Positions 1 to 7,652 are shown, counted from the stretch's first letter. The stretch is 64,000 nucleotides of DNA from an uncultured Gemmata sp. (GCA_937924775.1 CALDUT010000010.1:1-64000), one strand, 5' to 3'. Made by a program: numbers and translations. Notes: generated by a model not told the origin, from the sequence alone.

Positions 1-176
1 GCTTGTAGCTCGGCCACGGGGTACAGGACGGTCTTCCGTTTGCCGCTGCCGACGCGAACGCAGGGGATGCGACCTTCTTGGGTCCACTGCCAAAGGGTGC
101 GGGTCGAAATGCCTAGGACCCTCGCTGCTTCGCGGGGCCGCAGGGCGAGGGGAGAGGAAAGGTCGGTCGGAACCAT
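1..176 (-). CDS. Excisionase/MerR-type helix-turn-helix protein, C-terminus cut by window edge
   Basis: The minus strand opens with ATG at 176 and stays open to base 1 (58 codons). The product reads as a HTH_17/AlpA-type domain: ALRPREAARVLGISTRTLWQW is followed by an Arg-rich wing (GRIPCVRVGSGKRKTVLYPV), the usual layout of small excisionase or MerR-like DNA-binding proteins of integrative elements. It probably binds the repeat-rich DNA just upstream (177-391) and directs excision or controls element genes; that role is inferred from family and context. The C-terminus is outside the window, so it may be a short excisionase or the N-terminal domain of something longer. Confidence 0.75.
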   Translation of the reverse strand, partial: MVPTDLSSPLALRPREAARVLGISTRTLWQWTQEGRIPCVRVGSGKRKTVLYPVAELQ

Positions 177-391
177 GATCGTTGCTCCAGCGGATCGCTT
201 GCCGCACAGCGCGGCTTGCTTACCCGTTGGCGCAGCGTTCGGTAAAAAGATGCCGAACAGTTGGCCCGGCGCGGGAAGTCGCCCAGAAAAACCAGGGTTT
301 GCGAAGAAAAGAAAATTTTGCAAGTGTTCGGCAATTCCTGCCGAACGATCGAACACCGAACACCGAACGGCTGCTATTTTGAATCGGCGTC
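177..391. repeat. Intergenic region with clustered CCGAAC/GTTCGG repeats
   Basis: No gene lies here. The hexamer CCGAAC or its complement occurs at 237-242, 253-258, 327-332, 341-346, 356-361 and 363-368. Positions 326-332 and 340-346 form a perfect inverted repeat (GTTCGGC, 7-base spacer, GCCGAAC). From 350 onward CGAACAC is repeated head to tail with a 7-base period. The region is directly upstream of the excisionase-like gene that starts at 176 and reads leftward, so it is probably its operator/promoter, an excisionase-binding array, or replication iterons of an element. The repeats are seen directly; the function is inferred. Confidence 0.6.
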
Positions 392-1015
392 TTAGTCGTC
401 AGGTGCGGCCAGGTCGGATGACGCGTCGCCCAGCAGGTGATAGGGGGCGAATTCGTCGTTCAGCAGCTTCAGGTAAGTTGCCAGCTTGCCGGCGTTCCTG
501 CAGATGGCTTTGTACTTCGCGTACCCCTCAAACTTTTCGTTGAAGAACGCGGAAGCCGTCGATGCCGACACACCCGCCATCTTGGCCAGTTTATTGTTGC
601 CGATGGGTTCCAGGTTCAGGCAACCGCCGTCGGCGTACTGGTGGTGCTTCGTCAGCGCCGCAATGAGTTTCGCCTTAGCGTCGCCTTGTGCCGTGTTTCG
701 CTTGCGCCTTGCGTGGGCCCACGTAATCACTCGTTTCAGGGCCGTCCGCACTTTGAAGTATCGCTGGTACCGGCGGGTGCCGATACGCAGGCGCCAACTC
801 TCTTCATGGTGGACGAGAAGGACGCAAAAGCCCCTCGGCGGCGGCGGCAGCGTCTGGGCCAACTTTTCCGGCAGCACCCGTAGGCCGTCACTATACAGTT
901 TCGCTTGGATGGTGGTCAGAACTTTTGGCTCAATATACGGGTTCTGACGTAACTGCGCGTATGCCTCTTGGCACCATTGGAGGAAGGTTGTCAGATCGGT
1001 AGACGAGTCGGACAT
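392..1015 (-). CDS. Hypothetical protein of a mobile element (207 aa)
   Basis: A 207-residue product I do not recognise. It is basic in the middle (residues about 75-110, rich in Arg and Lys). A possible helix-turn-helix lies at residues about 138-160 (NNKLAKMAGVSASTASAFF), followed by a Tyr/Lys-rich segment. This suggests a DNA-binding accessory or replication-type protein of an integrative element. It is on the same strand as the excisionase-like gene downstream and the small genes upstream. Its length, lack of a competing frame and plausible HTH support it being real. No enzymatic motif is visible. Confidence 0.6.
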   Translation of the reverse strand: MSDSSTDLTTFLQWCQEAYAQLRQNPYIEPKVLTTIQAKLYSDGLRVLPEKLAQTLPPPPRGFCVLLVHHEESWRLRIGTRRYQRYFKVRTALKRVITWAHARRKRNTAQGDAKAKLIAALTKHHQYADGGCLNLEPIGNNKLAKMAGVSASTASAFFNEKFEGYAKYKAICRNAGKLATYLKLLNDEFAPYHLLGDASSDLAAPDD

Positions 1016-1134
1016 GAGTTACCTCTACGGTGCCGGTCGGCTGGCCGGGGTGGCGGTAGAGGCGTCGCCATCTCGACCAGTCGCGTTGCCCGGGCGGGTG
1101 GCCACCCTGCCCGAGACCCGACATGGACATTGTA

Positions 1135-1371
1135 TCACAGCTGTTTGGGCGTATCCATCCCAGCCAGCCCCAAAATGCCATGGACAAACTCAACAGTGCG
1201 CATCTGTCGGCAGTCGGGGCAGCATAGCCGCAAAGGCGGCGATACCACTTGGTGTGTGACGATGACCATCTCCGCAGGGGGGGGAGGCGAAGGGGGTTGC
1301 GGGCAATGGCATTCGCCGTCGTCACCCAGTCGGGCTTCGATCTTGGCCAAGCGTTGCAGCAGTGTTCGCAT
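1135..1371 (-). CDS. Small Cys-rich protein (78 aa), possible zinc ribbon
   Basis: The product has 78 residues. An N-terminal helix (MRTLLQRLAKIEARLG) is followed by a CHC pair, a Pro-rich linker and a CCPDC cluster, suggesting metal binding. Its start overlaps the end of the upstream HTH-protein gene (stop at 1322), consistent with translational coupling in one element operon. Downstream, 1092-1113 holds a strong hairpin (GGGTGGCCACCC flanked by GGGC/GCCC) without a T-run. No family recognised. A longer overlapping frame (930-1325) is judged a shadow. Confidence 0.45.
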   Translation of the reverse strand: MRTLLQRLAKIEARLGDDGECHCPQPPSPPPPAEMVIVTHQVVSPPLRLCCPDCRQMRTVEFVHGILGLAGMDTPKQL

Positions 1372-1726
1372 GGTTAACCCTCGATTCGATGGATTGGATG
1401 CGTTCTTCCAGATCGGCCAGGGCGGCCGCCTTCAGGCCGTGATCCAATAACGCAATGCAGGCGCGTAGACGGATGCCTTCGTTGGCGGATGACGCTAGAC
1501 GCCGTAGCTCGTCAACCGCATGGGTCATCCCATCGGCTAATTGACCAATGGCCCGGGCCGTCATTTCTCGCCGCAACTCGGCGATGCGCTGGCGGAAGGC
1601 CGGGTCGGCCAAGCGACGGTGGGCGGTCTTCTCGCCGATGCCCAGTTCGGCGGCGGCGTCCCGGACGGTCAGACCAGCGGCCAACCGTGCGGCGAGCAAT
1701 TCGTTGATATCACGGCGAATGGTCAT
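1322..1726 (-). CDS. Phage-like helix-turn-helix protein (134 aa)
   Basis: Residues about 15-45 form a clear helix-turn-helix (LTVRDAAAELGIGEKTAHRR) followed by a helical C-terminal half with a heptad-like stretch (ADLEERIQSIESRVNHA). The size and layout match small terminase-like or regulatory HTH proteins of phages and integrative elements. ATG at 1726 lies 2 bases after the stop of a reading frame ending at 1729, and its own end overlaps the next small gene, so the three appear to be co-translated. The specific role is unknown. Confidence 0.6.
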   Translation of the reverse strand: MTIRRDINELLAARLAAGLTVRDAAAELGIGEKTAHRRLADPAFRQRIAELRREMTARAIGQLADGMTHAVDELRRLASSANEGIRLRACIALLDHGLKAAALADLEERIQSIESRVNHANTAATLGQDRSPTG

Positions 1727-1728
1727 AG

Positions 1729-1890
1729 TTAGTCGCAGTCAGCCAAACCCGTCCCCTGATGGCATTCTACCAGAGCCAGGATGGCGGCCTTGATGTGATC
1801 CGGCAGTGTCGGCCAGTTGTCACAAACGCGCTTCAGGTCGGCTGCTGCTCCCGTTGCTGCTCCCGAACCGGGATGTGCGTAGGAAACCCT
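1729..1890 (-). pseudogene. C-terminal remnant of an element gene next to the attachment site
   Basis: An open frame ends at 1729, 2 bases before the HTH gene, and reads DLKRVCDNWPTLPDHIKAAI and onward. This amphipathic tail resembles what I recall ending planctomycete integrases or small element proteins. Upstream the frame runs through the tRNA-Ser fragment, and no convincing start codon exists outside it. I read it as the 3' end of a gene separated from its 5' part by recombination at the tRNA. That history is inference. Confidence 0.3.
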
Positions 1891-1920
1891 AGGATTTCCG
1901 GCGTTTGGTGAATCGGGGGT

Positions 1921-1983
1921 GTGCTTTGCTAAAGCGGCGAGGGGGTAAAACCCCTCCGCGGGTTCGAATCCCGCCCTCTCCGC
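1921..1983 (+). tRNA. 3' part of tRNA-Ser(GCU): probable attachment-site remnant
   Basis: The segment contains an anticodon stem-loop with GCT at 1928-1930 and a long variable arm typical of class II tRNAs (GAGGGG at about 1939-1944 pairs with CCCCTC at about 1951-1956). It also has a perfect T-arm (GCGGG 1958-1962, loop TTCGAAT, CCCGC 1970-1974), then CCTCTCC and discriminator G at 1982. The expected 5' half (GGAGAGG plus D-arm) is absent upstream, so it is not a functional gene. Elements that integrate into tRNA 3' ends leave exactly such fragments at their distal end. Confidence 0.75.
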
Positions 1984-2049
1984 TAAACTCATGTACATTA
2001 TTTTGCGGCGAGTCGCATGGGGTGGCACAAGCGGCCACCCCGTCGCCGT

Positions 2050-2614
2050 TTACGCCCTCGGTCGGCGAATCGCTGCCATCCCCACCGTTGCCTGCTGCAT
2101 CGCTTTTTGCAGCGTGGGTGCATCGCTTTCTGCAGCGCGCGTGGCCCGCTCGAAATGCTCGTCCGTGGTCTGGGCGTAGTGCTTCAGGCTTACCTTGGCA
2201 TCGTGGCCCATCCACAGCGCGACGACATGGACCGGGAACTCCTCAAGCAACTCCGTCTTGTGGCTTGAACGCAACTTGCAGAACAGTTGCTCGTGTAGAA
2301 GCAGTTGCTTTTCGGACGGATTTTTCCCCATCTCCTGGGTTGACCGCAACTTGTGGAACAGTCGCAGCCACGGCTCCGAGCTGGCCCGCTTCACCAACTT
2401 CCTCACTCAACACCGTTCGCAGATTGCACGACGTCCAACCCGTCGGCCCTGTCGCTTTCGCCAAGTGGTCGCCGTCGATGACGAGCGCCTATCCCGGCTC
2501 GGCCAACTCGAGGACCTCCTCCCGATACTTCCGTAGTTCCGGGAAGAGGGGGATCGTAGGGCTTTGGTTACCGTCATAGCGGTCAGTCTTGGGCGACGGC
2601 AGGTTCAGCCAGTT
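2050..2614 (-). pseudogene. Tyrosine recombinase (phage integrase) relic
   Basis: Integrase homology is spread over disrupted frames. From about 2614 downward one frame reads a segment containing SPKTDRYDG and IPLFPELRKY, typical of the integrase middle, and then meets a stop at 2489-2491. After a frame change near 2400 the frame ending at 2050 carries LRSSHKTEL, HVVALWMGHDAKVS and LKHYAQTTDEHFERA, the C-terminal catalytic boxes with the His/Trp and the nucleophilic Tyr. The LFHKLRS/LFCKLRS stretch appears twice, about 72 bases apart, indicating an internal duplication. The N-terminal domain and the first catalytic Arg are missing. It reads toward the tRNA fragment and is probably non-functional. 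Confidence 0.75.
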
Positions 2615-3203
2615 GTGTTGAGACGAGGGCGGATCGTGTCGGCCGGGTCGTCCTCGGCCTAGATCAACAGTGTATCGCCAAGTGCGGTACAGTCGAAGCT
2701 GGGTGGCAGACTCTGCCACGGCAATCGGTGGGGGCTAAGTAGAACACGGCGTCCACCCCGTCCGTGCGGTCATAGATCCGCTTCCTCCTGGTCTGAGTTC
2801 ACGACTGCGGGAACAGATGCTCGATGTCGTCGCACTTCAGGGCAGTAGGTCACTCTGGTATGGCCTCTGTAGGCTCGTATCGACGAATATAAACTCAACA
2901 CCCGACCACCGGGAAGGCCGATTTCTAGACAGTCTCTGAGCCTGCTGACAGAACACATAATTACTAGCTAATCTTGGTCTGGTTATCTGCCAGCCACGCC
3001 AACCGCCCTCGGCCGCATGCCCATCTCAGGGCAGACCGACCGTCCGGTAACGCTTTATTTTATTCGCACAATTTTCTGTTACTTCCTCCCCGAAACAGCG
3101 GTTTGCGATGTGAGACTACCCATGACGACGGTCCCTGATGCCTAACTCCCGCCGGACCGGCAGCAGAGATCAGCTACATTCCGATCATCGGGTTGTCACA
3201 AAA
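2615..3203. other. Non-coding stretch between integrase relic and rhodopsin operon
   Basis: No convincing gene is visible on either strand. The left part is probably further decayed integrase or element DNA. The stretch from about 3050 to 3085 is AT-rich in otherwise GC-rich surroundings. Upstream control elements of the rhodopsin operon may lie here, but I see no clear operator. Confidence 0.5.
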
Positions 3204-3233
3204 TTGCCACTTTTTTGATAGCGATTCCATAAT
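3204..3233 (+). promoter_or_regulatory. Candidate sigma-70-type promoter of the rhodopsin operon
   Basis: TTGCCA at 3204-3209 and CATAAT at 3228-3233 are separated by 18 bases, a good match to a -35/-10 pair. Transcription would start near 3240. This rules out the upstream TTG at 3193 and favours translation from the GTG at 3301, which has CGGAG at 3288-3292, 8 bases before it. Confidence 0.5.
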
Positions 3234-3300
3234 TACACTCCCCGTCCGCGGTCCGGCAACGCGGCGGCAGGAATCCCTACGTGCCGACGGAGCCTTTCCC

Positions 3301-4152
3301 GTGACACTGTTTGGTGAATTGCCAGCGCTAAACCTATTTCAGTACAATTTAGTAGACAATGTCTTCTCGATGACAGTAGCCACTATGGGGGCGGCCGCTC
3401 TGTTTTTCTTCGCCGCTCGGTCGAGCGTGGCCCCAAAGTTCCGCCCAGCTCTTCTCGTGAGTGGCATTGTGGTGGCCATTGCCTGCTACCACTACTTCAT
3501 GATTCGCCAGTCTTGGCAGGGTGCCTACATCTTTGAGAGAACGGCTGACGAGAGTGGCCGGTATGTGGCCAGTGGCAAAGCGTTCAACGACTTCTACCGC
3601 TACGCCGACTGGATTCTGACAGTGCCTCTGCTCATGGTTGAGCTTGTCACCGTCATGGCTCTGCCAGCCGCTATGGCCCGGCCGCTGCTTCTTAAGCTGG
3701 TGGTTGCCGCTGCCCTGATGATCGGCCTGGGCTACCCAGGCGAGATCTCCAATGATTGGACCACCCGGCTCATTTGGGGGATCTTGAGCAGCGTGCCCTT
3801 CCTCTACATACTGTACGTGCTGTGGATCGAGTTAACAAAATCGCTGGATACTCAGCCGCAGGAAGTGCGAGGACTGATCGGAGCCGCCCGGTTGATAATC
3901 CTTATCACCTGGGCATTCTACCCGATCGCCTACGCCATCTACGGCGATTCCCTACCAGGAGCCATACCGGGCATCGTCGGCGAGAGGTCGGCCCTCGGGG
4001 TCATTGGGGTGCAGGTCGGGTACGCCATCGCTGACATCACAGCCAAAGCCGGGTTCGGTGTATTGATCTATCTGATCGCCCTGCGTAAGACCGCGGCCCT
4101 AGATCCAGCCGAACGGGAGGCGCAAGAGCGGGCTGCCGTCGCCTTGGCGTGA
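3301..4152 (+). CDS. Light-driven proton-pumping rhodopsin, xanthorhodopsin/Gloeobacter type
   Basis: A 283-residue seven-helix microbial rhodopsin of the inner membrane. From GTG 3301, helix C reads YRYADWILTVPLLMVE, giving counterion Asp103, Thr107 and carboxylic proton donor Glu114: the DTE set of outward proton pumps. Leu111 at the spectral tuning site predicts green absorption. His64 (CYHYF) matches the His that pairs with the counterion in xanthorhodopsin. Helix G has Asp245 and the retinal-binding Lys249 (ADITAK). Gly160 in LIWGILSS aligns with Gly178 of Gloeobacter rhodopsin (Gly156 of xanthorhodopsin), which opens the antenna-carotenoid fenestration. The helix A-E sequence follows Gloeobacter rhodopsin closely as I recall it. 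The open frame extends upstream to a TTG at 3193, but promoter and RBS positions favour 3301. Confidence 0.95.
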   Translation: MTLFGELPALNLFQYNLVDNVFSMTVATMGAAALFFFAARSSVAPKFRPALLVSGIVVAIACYHYFMIRQSWQGAYIFERTADESGRYVASGKAFNDFYRYADWILTVPLLMVELVTVMALPAAMARPLLLKLVVAAALMIGLGYPGEISNDWTTRLIWGILSSVPFLYILYVLWIELTKSLDTQPQEVRGLIGAARLIILITWAFYPIAYAIYGDSLPGAIPGIVGERSALGVIGVQVGYAIADITAKAGFGVLIYLIALRKTAALDPAEREAQERAAVALA

Positions 4153-4182
4153 CCTAACCCGAGGCGTTGTGAGGTCTGTCCA

Positions 4183-5043
4183 ATGCAGCACACCATTCTC
4201 GAGGCGATCGTGCTGGCTGGGTGTGTGGCAATAGTTGGCATGCCGCATGGAGGCCTGGACCATCTCTTTGGCCAGGCCGTCTTAGAGCCACTCGGAGGTC
4301 GGTGGTGGTGGACCTGGTTTACCAGCTTGTATCTCGGGGTGGCCGGGCTGATGGTGGCTGGTTGGTTGGTTGCTCCGGCCGTCACTGTGACAATGTTTTT
4401 CCTGCTGTCGGCCTATCACTTCGGTGCGGCCGATGGTCGCCGTGGGTTGGCTGGCTTGGTCGAGGGTGGGGCGGTCATTTGGGTTCCCTTGCTGGCTCGG
4501 CCGCAAGAAGTCTCTCAACTCCTGGCTTGGGTGATACCAGCTGGGCAGCCGGAGGTGGTGCTGGCTGCAATCGAGTTGCTACGACTGCCGTTGATAGTGG
4601 TCGCGGCTGGATTTTCCGTTTACTTACTTACGTTGGCATGGCGGGGTGAGATGGCATTGGCCCTTCGGTTGTGCGTGTTTGCCGGGCTATTCGCCGCTGT
4701 GCCGGTATTGATCGGGTTCGGTCTGTTCTTCTGCGGCTGGCACTCCCCGCATGAGATGTGGCAACTGGCCCGCTGGGCCAACCCGACTCGGCCGCTTGAA
4801 GGGCTTGCGACCGTGGTTCGGTTGGCTGCCCCCTGGGCGGCGGCTGCGATCATTGCTACGGCAATCATAGCCTGGTGGTTCGCCGAGAGTCGCAGTTTGA
4901 CGTCGGTTGTGGTGCAGGCCGTTTTTCTTGGCCTGAGTGCCGTGGCTGTGCCCCACATTCTGCTACACACGGCCGTCGACCGTCTAGGAGCCAACCCGCT
5001 TATCCGAAGGAAGTTGCAATGTACGAGCGTCGCGACTATCTGA
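4183..5043 (+). CDS. blh: Beta-carotene 15,15'-dioxygenase, Brp/Blh family
   Basis: A 286-residue integral membrane protein that cleaves beta-carotene into two retinals, the rhodopsin chromophore. The family's metal-ligand histidines are visible: PHGGLDH at 21-27, YHFG at about 78-81, WHSPHE in the second half and PHILLH near the C-terminus. Several hydrophobic helices lie between them. ATG 4183 follows the rhodopsin stop by 30 bases, with GTGAGG upstream. Its last 25 bases overlap crtY. Position directly after the rhodopsin gene strongly supports retinal supply as its job. Confidence 0.93.
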   Translation: MQHTILEAIVLAGCVAIVGMPHGGLDHLFGQAVLEPLGGRWWWTWFTSLYLGVAGLMVAGWLVAPAVTVTMFFLLSAYHFGAADGRRGLAGLVEGGAVIWVPLLARPQEVSQLLAWVIPAGQPEVVLAAIELLRLPLIVVAAGFSVYLLTLAWRGEMALALRLCVFAGLFAAVPVLIGFGLFFCGWHSPHEMWQLARWANPTRPLEGLATVVRLAAPWAAAAIIATAIIAWWFAESRSLTSVVVQAVFLGLSAVAVPHILLHTAVDRLGANPLIRRKLQCTSVATI

Positions 5044-6173
5044 TCGTTGGCGGTGGGCTGACTGGCGGGTTGATCGCTCTGGCCGTGCGTCACTGGCGGC
5101 CGACCGCCACGGTAACGGTAGTCGAACGAGCCGCTCGACCGGCCGGTAACCACACCTGGGCGTTTCACGCTATGGATGTGCCGTCGGCGGCCGACGATTT
5201 CATCCGCCCCCTGGTGGTTGCCAGCTGGGATGGCTATCGGGTGCGATTCCCGGGGTACGAGCGGGAGGTATGCCAGCGGTACTCGTCCATTACCGCCGAC
5301 CGCTTCGCTGCGGCGGTTGAGCAGAGTGGATGTGAGCTGCTAACCGGGGCCGAGGTGGTGCGGCTGACGGCCGACCGGATCGAACTGGCTGATGGCCGGG
5401 AGCTAGCCGGTCGGTGCGTGATCGACGCCCGCGGCCCGGCTGCCAACCTGCCACTAGGCTGTGGGTTCCAGAAGTTCGTTGGGCTCGAGGTTGAGGTGGA
5501 CCGACCGTGGCCGCACCCGCTGCCGACCGTGATGGACGCCGCCGTGCCGCAGGACGACGGCTACCGGTTCATGTACACCTTGCCGTTCACACCCACCCGC
5601 GTGCTGGTCGAGGACACTTATTTTAGCGACGCCCCCCACCTAGACCGGAATAAGCTGCGAACCCGGGTCGGCGACTACCTGCGGGCTCACGGGATCAGTT
5701 CGTGGCGGGTGGTGCGAGAGGAGTCCGGAGTGCTACCGATGCCATGGTCCGGCGGTGGGGCAGCGGTGGATCGCAGCGGGCCGTTGGTAGTAGGGTACGC
5801 CGGTGGTTGGTTCCACCCGGCCACGGGGTACTCGATCCCACTGGCGGTGCGGTTGGCTCTGGCGGTGGCAAGCGTGCCGCCGGAGCAGGCCCACGTTGCC
5901 GCCGCCAAGTTGGCCCGCCAGGTAGCCCGCCGGCAGCGATTCGGTCGGTTTCTCAATTGGTTGTTGTTCACACTGGTCACGCCCGACCAGCGGTGGCGAG
6001 TATTCCGCCGCCTCTATCGTTCACTCCCCGACGAGGTCATGTGTCGGTTTTACGCCTGTAGGTTCAATGCGATTGACGCCGGACGTCTGCTCGTGGGGTG
6101 GCCTCCCCCCCTCTCTCTTTCCCGCTTGATCCATCGCCCCGAGGTGCGTCCGTGCCTGCTGCCGTTGACATAG
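5019..6173 (+). CDS. crtY: Lycopene beta-cyclase, CrtY type
   Basis: The 384-residue FAD-dependent enzyme would convert lycopene to beta-carotene, the Blh substrate. The N-terminus has the dinucleotide-binding motif YLIVGGGLTGGLIA. The central part carries the lycopene cyclase pattern (VIDARGP near 125, and GYAGGWFHPATGYS near the C-terminal third, which is characteristic of CrtY). I start it at ATG 5019, preceded by GAAGGAAG; the open frame extends to 4875 but that part lies inside blh. It overlaps blh by 25 bases and crtE by 22. Codons are rich in G or C at third positions. Confidence 0.9.
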   Translation: MYERRDYLIVGGGLTGGLIALAVRHWRPTATVTVVERAARPAGNHTWAFHAMDVPSAADDFIRPLVVASWDGYRVRFPGYEREVCQRYSSITADRFAAAVEQSGCELLTGAEVVRLTADRIELADGRELAGRCVIDARGPAANLPLGCGFQKFVGLEVEVDRPWPHPLPTVMDAAVPQDDGYRFMYTLPFTPTRVLVEDTYFSDAPHLDRNKLRTRVGDYLRAHGISSWRVVREESGVLPMPWSGGGAAVDRSGPLVVGYAGGWFHPATGYSIPLAVRLALAVASVPPEQAHVAAAKLARQVARRQRFGRFLNWLLFTLVTPDQRWRVFRRLYRSLPDEVMCRFYACRFNAIDAGRLLVGWPPPLSLSRLIHRPEVRPCLLPLT

Positions 6174-7168
6174 CCCCCACTGGCCGGCAAGCCGACCCGC
6201 TAGCCGTTTTCCACCGCCCGATCAAAACGGCCCCGCCGGGTGTACCGCCACGGCTATGGGAGAAGGCCCTAGCTGGACCGGTGGCCGAGTTCCTAAGCCG
6301 CCCCGGCAAGCGGTTCCGCGGCGAGCTCGTGGTGCGGTCTTGGGAGTTGGCTGGCCGCCAAGACGCGCCACCTCCGGCCCTACCGCTAGTGGTCGAGTTG
6401 CTGCACGCTGGGTCGCTGATTGTGGACGACATACAGGATGGCTCGGTGCAGCGGCGGGGCCGAGCGGCTCTGCACCGACAGGTTGGCTTACCGGTGGCCC
6501 TAAATACTGGCAACTGGTTGTACTTCTGGTCGCTCACCCTGCTCGGCGAGCTCGGCTTGCCAGCGGCCGTTGAGCGGCGGCTGCACCGGCTGACGGCAGC
6601 TGCCGTTCGACGCTGCCATGAGGGCCAGGCGCTCGACCTGACAGCCCGGATCGGTGACCTGCACCTGGCTGAGGTGCGTACCGTCTGCCGGTTGGTGAGT
6701 GAGTGGAAGACGGGCAGCCTGATGGGGCTGGCGGCCACCCTTGGGGCCACTGCCGCTGGCGGCAGCGACGCCCTGGTGGCCGCCCTGGAGCGGTTCGGGA
6801 CACGGCTCGGGGTGGCCCTCCAGATGCAAAACGATCTGAGCGAACTGACTGGGGCAGCTGGCCCGCTCAAACACCCGGAAGACCTGGTTCACGGCCGGGT
6901 GACGTGGCCATGGGTATGGGCGGCCGAGAGGCTGCCGGCCAGGAGCTTCAACGCTCTCCAGGCGCGGGGGGCCAAGCTTGCGGCCGGGATTGGGGACGCT
7001 GCTGCCCTGGCGACCGATCTGCTGGCTGCCCTTGGCTCGGACCCCCGTTGGCCGGTGCGGGACGAGCTAGCTGCCGCCTACGCTGACCTGGCTGCGGCCG
7101 TTGGCCCTCACCCGACGCTAGCTGCTATCCGGGCTGAAATTGACCGGCTGGAGCGGAAGTATGCCTAA
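6152..7168 (+). CDS. crtE: Polyprenyl (geranylgeranyl) diphosphate synthase, CrtE-like
   Basis: The 338-residue trans-isoprenyl diphosphate synthase supplies GGPP for CrtB. GKRFRG and the first Asp-rich motif DDIQD (92-96) are intact. The second motif, normally DDxxD, is NDLSE at 227-231 (MQNDLSEL), a conservative but unusual departure that could affect chain length or metal binding. I prefer GTG 6152, which has GAGGTG just upstream; an in-frame GTG at 6098 is the alternative and adds 18 residues. It overlaps crtY upstream and the PsiE-like gene downstream. Confidence 0.85.
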   Translation: MPAAVDIAPTGRQADPLAVFHRPIKTAPPGVPPRLWEKALAGPVAEFLSRPGKRFRGELVVRSWELAGRQDAPPPALPLVVELLHAGSLIVDDIQDGSVQRRGRAALHRQVGLPVALNTGNWLYFWSLTLLGELGLPAAVERRLHRLTAAAVRRCHEGQALDLTARIGDLHLAEVRTVCRLVSEWKTGSLMGLAATLGATAAGGSDALVAALERFGTRLGVALQMQNDLSELTGAAGPLKHPEDLVHGRVTWPWVWAAERLPARSFNALQARGAKLAAGIGDAAALATDLLAALGSDPRWPVRDELAAAYADLAAAVGPHPTLAAIRAEIDRLERKYA

Positions 7169-7652
7169 ACCCGCCCAGCCCCTAGTGGACGATCGCACCC
7201 GGACGGTCATCACCCGAGTGTTCCGGCTGCTCGAAGACATCATCTTCATCGGCCTAGGAGCGTTGCTGGCCGGCACTGCCATGTACCTGCTGGCGAACGC
7301 CTCTCTCAACTTCAGCGGACATCTGATCGCGCTCAACCTGACTGGGCCAGCCGTCATCACTCTCATCGAGGAGCTGCTACTGGTACTGCTAGTGGTCGAA
7401 ATTCTATACACAGTTCAGGTATCGTTCCGTGAGCATACACTGGCTCCGGAGCCGTTCCTTCTGATCGGGCTGATCGCGGCTGTTCGCCGGGTGCTGGTCA
7501 TCACTGCCGAACAAGCCGAGCTGAAGAACAAGGGCGAGGACGTGTTCCGCTATCTGATGATCGAGCTGGGCGTGTTGACCGTGCTCATCGTGGCGTTGGT
7601 GGCTTCGGTGATGATGCTCCGGCGTCCGGGCAAGGAGACGGGGCATGGCTGA
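7161..7652 (+). CDS. PsiE-like integral membrane protein inside the rhodopsin/carotenoid operon
   Basis: A 163-residue protein with about four membrane segments (roughly 25-50, 60-85, 93-112 and 135-158). The pattern of an acidic residue pair in a hydrophobic helix (LIEELLLVLLVVEILYTV) followed by an amphipathic stretch ending AAVRRVLVIT matches the phosphate-starvation-inducible PsiE family. ATG 7161 has GAGCGGAAG before it and overlaps the crtE stop by 8 bases; its own end overlaps crtI by 8. PsiE proteins have no established biochemical function. The context suggests a part in assembling or regulating the photosystem, but this is inference. Confidence 0.75.
   Translation: MPKPAQPLVDDRTRTVITRVFRLLEDIIFIGLGALLAGTAMYLLANASLNFSGHLIALNLTGPAVITLIEELLLVLLVVEILYTVQVSFREHTLAPEPFLLIGLIAAVRRVLVITAEQAELKNKGEDVFRYLMIELGVLTVLIVALVASVMMLRRPGKETGHG

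Noticed and set aside
930-1325. 131-codon minus-strand frame overlapping the small Cys-rich gene
   Set aside because: No motif, odd composition, and it competes with a frame that is better coupled to its upstream neighbour.
1889-2215. 108-codon minus-strand frame containing GEGGIRTRGG
   Set aside because: This peptide is the typical false translation across a tRNA T-arm; the frame runs through the tRNA-Ser fragment.
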